From contig DASQSZ010000454.1 of the NCBI GenBank assembly GCA_035642125.1, forward strand, positions 1 to 5,545: 5,545 nt of DNA, read 5' to 3'. The stretch's first letter is position 1. Every line of letters begins with the position of its first letter. The notes under the pieces were generated by a model. The model was not told the origin of the DNA. It saw only the letters and a list, made by a program, of their open reading frames with translations, and did no database searches. The translations under genes were made by a program, and so were the position numbers. Shown here piece after piece: positions 4,649-5,545 of the stretch. This DNA comes from CALAED01 sp937891035 (GTDB lineage Bacteria; Actinomycetota; Actinomycetes; Streptosporangiales; Streptosporangiaceae).

Positions 4649-4870
4649 CGCCCACGGTTTATGTGAGCGGCAAGGGTGCCTGGTCGGCGAGCCGGCGCGC
4701 CCTGGCGAGCAGGTAATCGCGTTCCGGCTCGGTCTCCTGGGTGCTGGGAGCCCGTCAGGCCGGCGACCGGCCGCCACCTCGGTCAACGATGCCACACCCG
4801 ACCACAGGGATGATCGCCGGCGGATCGCGCCGGCGCCGCCGATGATAAGGCCGATGGTAAGAACGTCGTT
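4649..4870. other. 222-bp intergenic gap between MarR and SDR genes
   Basis: I find no complete gene here. It holds a short GC hairpin (GGCCGG-CGA-CCGGCC, 4758-4772), the paired 8-bp palindromes at 4815-4835, and a minus-strand open stretch of 31 codons without a start (4659-4754). No clear -35/-10 pair for the downstream reductase gene was found, so whether that gene is read through from the MarR gene or has its own promoter is open. Confidence 0.5.
4815..4835. repeat. Duplicated 8-bp palindrome / GC-rich hairpin upstream of the SDR gene
   Basis: CGCCGGCG occurs twice around GATCG. Each copy is itself a palindrome, so the pair is both a direct repeat and an 8-bp-stem hairpin with a 5-nt loop, ending 35 nt before the SDR start codon. 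It may be a regulator binding site or a leader structure. It lacks a following U-tract, although many actinobacterial terminators lack one as well. Confidence 0.4.
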
Positions 4871-5545
4871 ATGAGCGGCGAAGGCACCGTAACCCTGATC
4901 ACCGGCGCGGGCCGTGGAATCGGCCGTGAGATCGCCGTACGACTCGGCGCTGCCGGGCACCGGATCGGTCTCACGTCTCGTACCGGCTCCGAGCTGACCG
5001 AGACGGCGGATCTCGTCACCGTGGCCGGCGGCGGCGCGGTCGTCATGGCCACTGGGGATGTGACGAGGGCGGCCGACGTCGACCGCGTCTGCCGTACGGT
5101 CGAAGACCGGTTCGGCCCCATCGAAGCGCTGGTCAACAACGCCGGATTCCTCGGCGACCTGGACCCCTTCCTGAACACTGATCTCGAGACGTGGTGGCGG
5201 GTGCTGGAGATCAATCTGCGCGGTCCGGCGCTGTTCTTGCGGCGGGTGCTGCCCTCGATGGTCGAGCGCGGCGGTGGCTACGTGATCAACATCAACTCCA
5301 AGGCCGCGTTCACGACCGATCCGCGAGGAGCGGGGAGTGCCTACGGGGTGTCCAAGACCGCTCTGCTGCGGCTGAGCGACGTACTCACCACCGAACTCGC
5401 CGGGACGGGCGTCATCGTAATCGATCTGAGCCCGGGCATGGTCCGGACCGCCATGACGGCGCGACGCCCGGACGCCGACCGGCTGCCGCCCGAGTCGTGG
5501 ACGCCGGTCACGGCGGCGGCCGGACACGTCGAGGCCCTGCTCTCC
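4871..5545 (+). CDS. Short-chain dehydrogenase/reductase (SDR), 3' end missing
   Basis: 225 residues are present and the frame is still open at the window edge; classical SDRs run to about 250, so perhaps 25-50 residues are lost. This is a cytoplasmic NAD(P)-dependent oxidoreductase with a Rossmann fold. Visible motifs are the cofactor loop TGAGRGIG (11-18), Asp63 (GDV), NNAG (89-92), Asn115 (EIN), catalytic Ser143, Tyr158 and Lys162 (YGVSK), and the SPGMVRT segment (187-193). Arg37 after the second strand (TSRT) suggests a preference for NADP(H). Ser-Tyr spacing is 15, slightly longer than the usual 13. The ATG at 4871 is the only sensible start because it puts the glycine motif at the normal position; its ribosome binding site is weak. 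The substrate is unknown. It follows the MarR gene on the same strand after a 222-bp gap. Confidence 0.94.
   Translation, partial: MSGEGTVTLITGAGRGIGREIAVRLGAAGHRIGLTSRTGSELTETADLVTVAGGGAVVMATGDVTRAADVDRVCRTVEDRFGPIEALVNNAGFLGDLDPFLNTDLETWWRVLEINLRGPALFLRRVLPSMVERGGGYVININSKAAFTTDPRGAGSAYGVSKTALLRLSDVLTTELAGTGVIVIDLSPGMVRTAMTARRPDADRLPPESWTPVTAAAGHVEALLS

Noticed and set aside
4407..4874. Plus-strand frame whose TGA overlaps the SDR start codon (ATGA), suggesting translational coupling
   Set aside because: Most of it is an out-of-frame reading of the MarR gene, and the portion in the gap has no coding character. The overlap appears accidental.
4106..5527. Long minus-strand open frame of 473 codons antisense to the MarR and SDR genes
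   Set aside because: It crosses two well-supported plus-strand genes and their gap, with Arg/Gly/Pro-rich sequence and no motif. It is a GC-driven shadow.

Overview
The window is GC-rich with strongly G/C-biased third codon positions. It carries GTG starts, actinobacterial gene families (an XRE/DUF5753 regulator, a CRLCD-type MarR) and a tRNA-Thr / tRNA-Met / rpmG string typical of Streptomyces and its relatives. The source is therefore very probably an actinomycete, perhaps Streptomycetales or Streptosporangiales; the genus cannot be fixed from the sequence.

Layout. Positions 1-331 (minus strand) hold a stable-RNA and translation block: a candidate promoter, tRNA-Thr(GGT), a spacer hairpin, tRNA-Met(CAT) and the first codons of rpmG (ribosomal protein L33), which runs off the left edge. 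Positions 369-1274 (minus) encode an XRE regulator with a C-terminal DUF5753 domain. No DUF397 partner is visible, and a 12-bp palindrome lies in its upstream region. Positions 1457-2587 (minus) encode a complete acyl-CoA dehydrogenase. It is divergent from a small Cys/His-rich, probably zinc-binding protein (2748-3005, plus), and the shared intergenic region holds two inverted repeats that overlap promoter-like hexamers.

Positions 3013-3885 (minus) converge on that small gene with a 7-nt gap. They encode a two-part protein: an N-terminal cysteine-rich, YkgJ-like domain and a C-terminal run of twelve pentapeptide repeats. Divergent from it is a MarR-family regulator (4046-4648, plus) with a C-terminal cysteine cluster and a Thr-Gly repeat tail. 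Its promoter, -10 box and start codon sit inside a 38-bp interrupted palindrome. After a 222-bp gap, a short-chain dehydrogenase/reductase (4871 onward, plus) runs off the right edge.

How the genes work together. The tRNA/rpmG block is core translation machinery. The rest looks like an accessory or regulatory neighbourhood beside it. The most coherent unit is the divergent pair of Cys-rich MarR regulator and Cys-rich pentapeptide-repeat protein, which share a palindromic control region. A thiol- or metal-responsive circuit is a reasonable inference from the cysteines but is not proven. No CRISPR array, insertion sequence, integrase or rRNA gene is visible.
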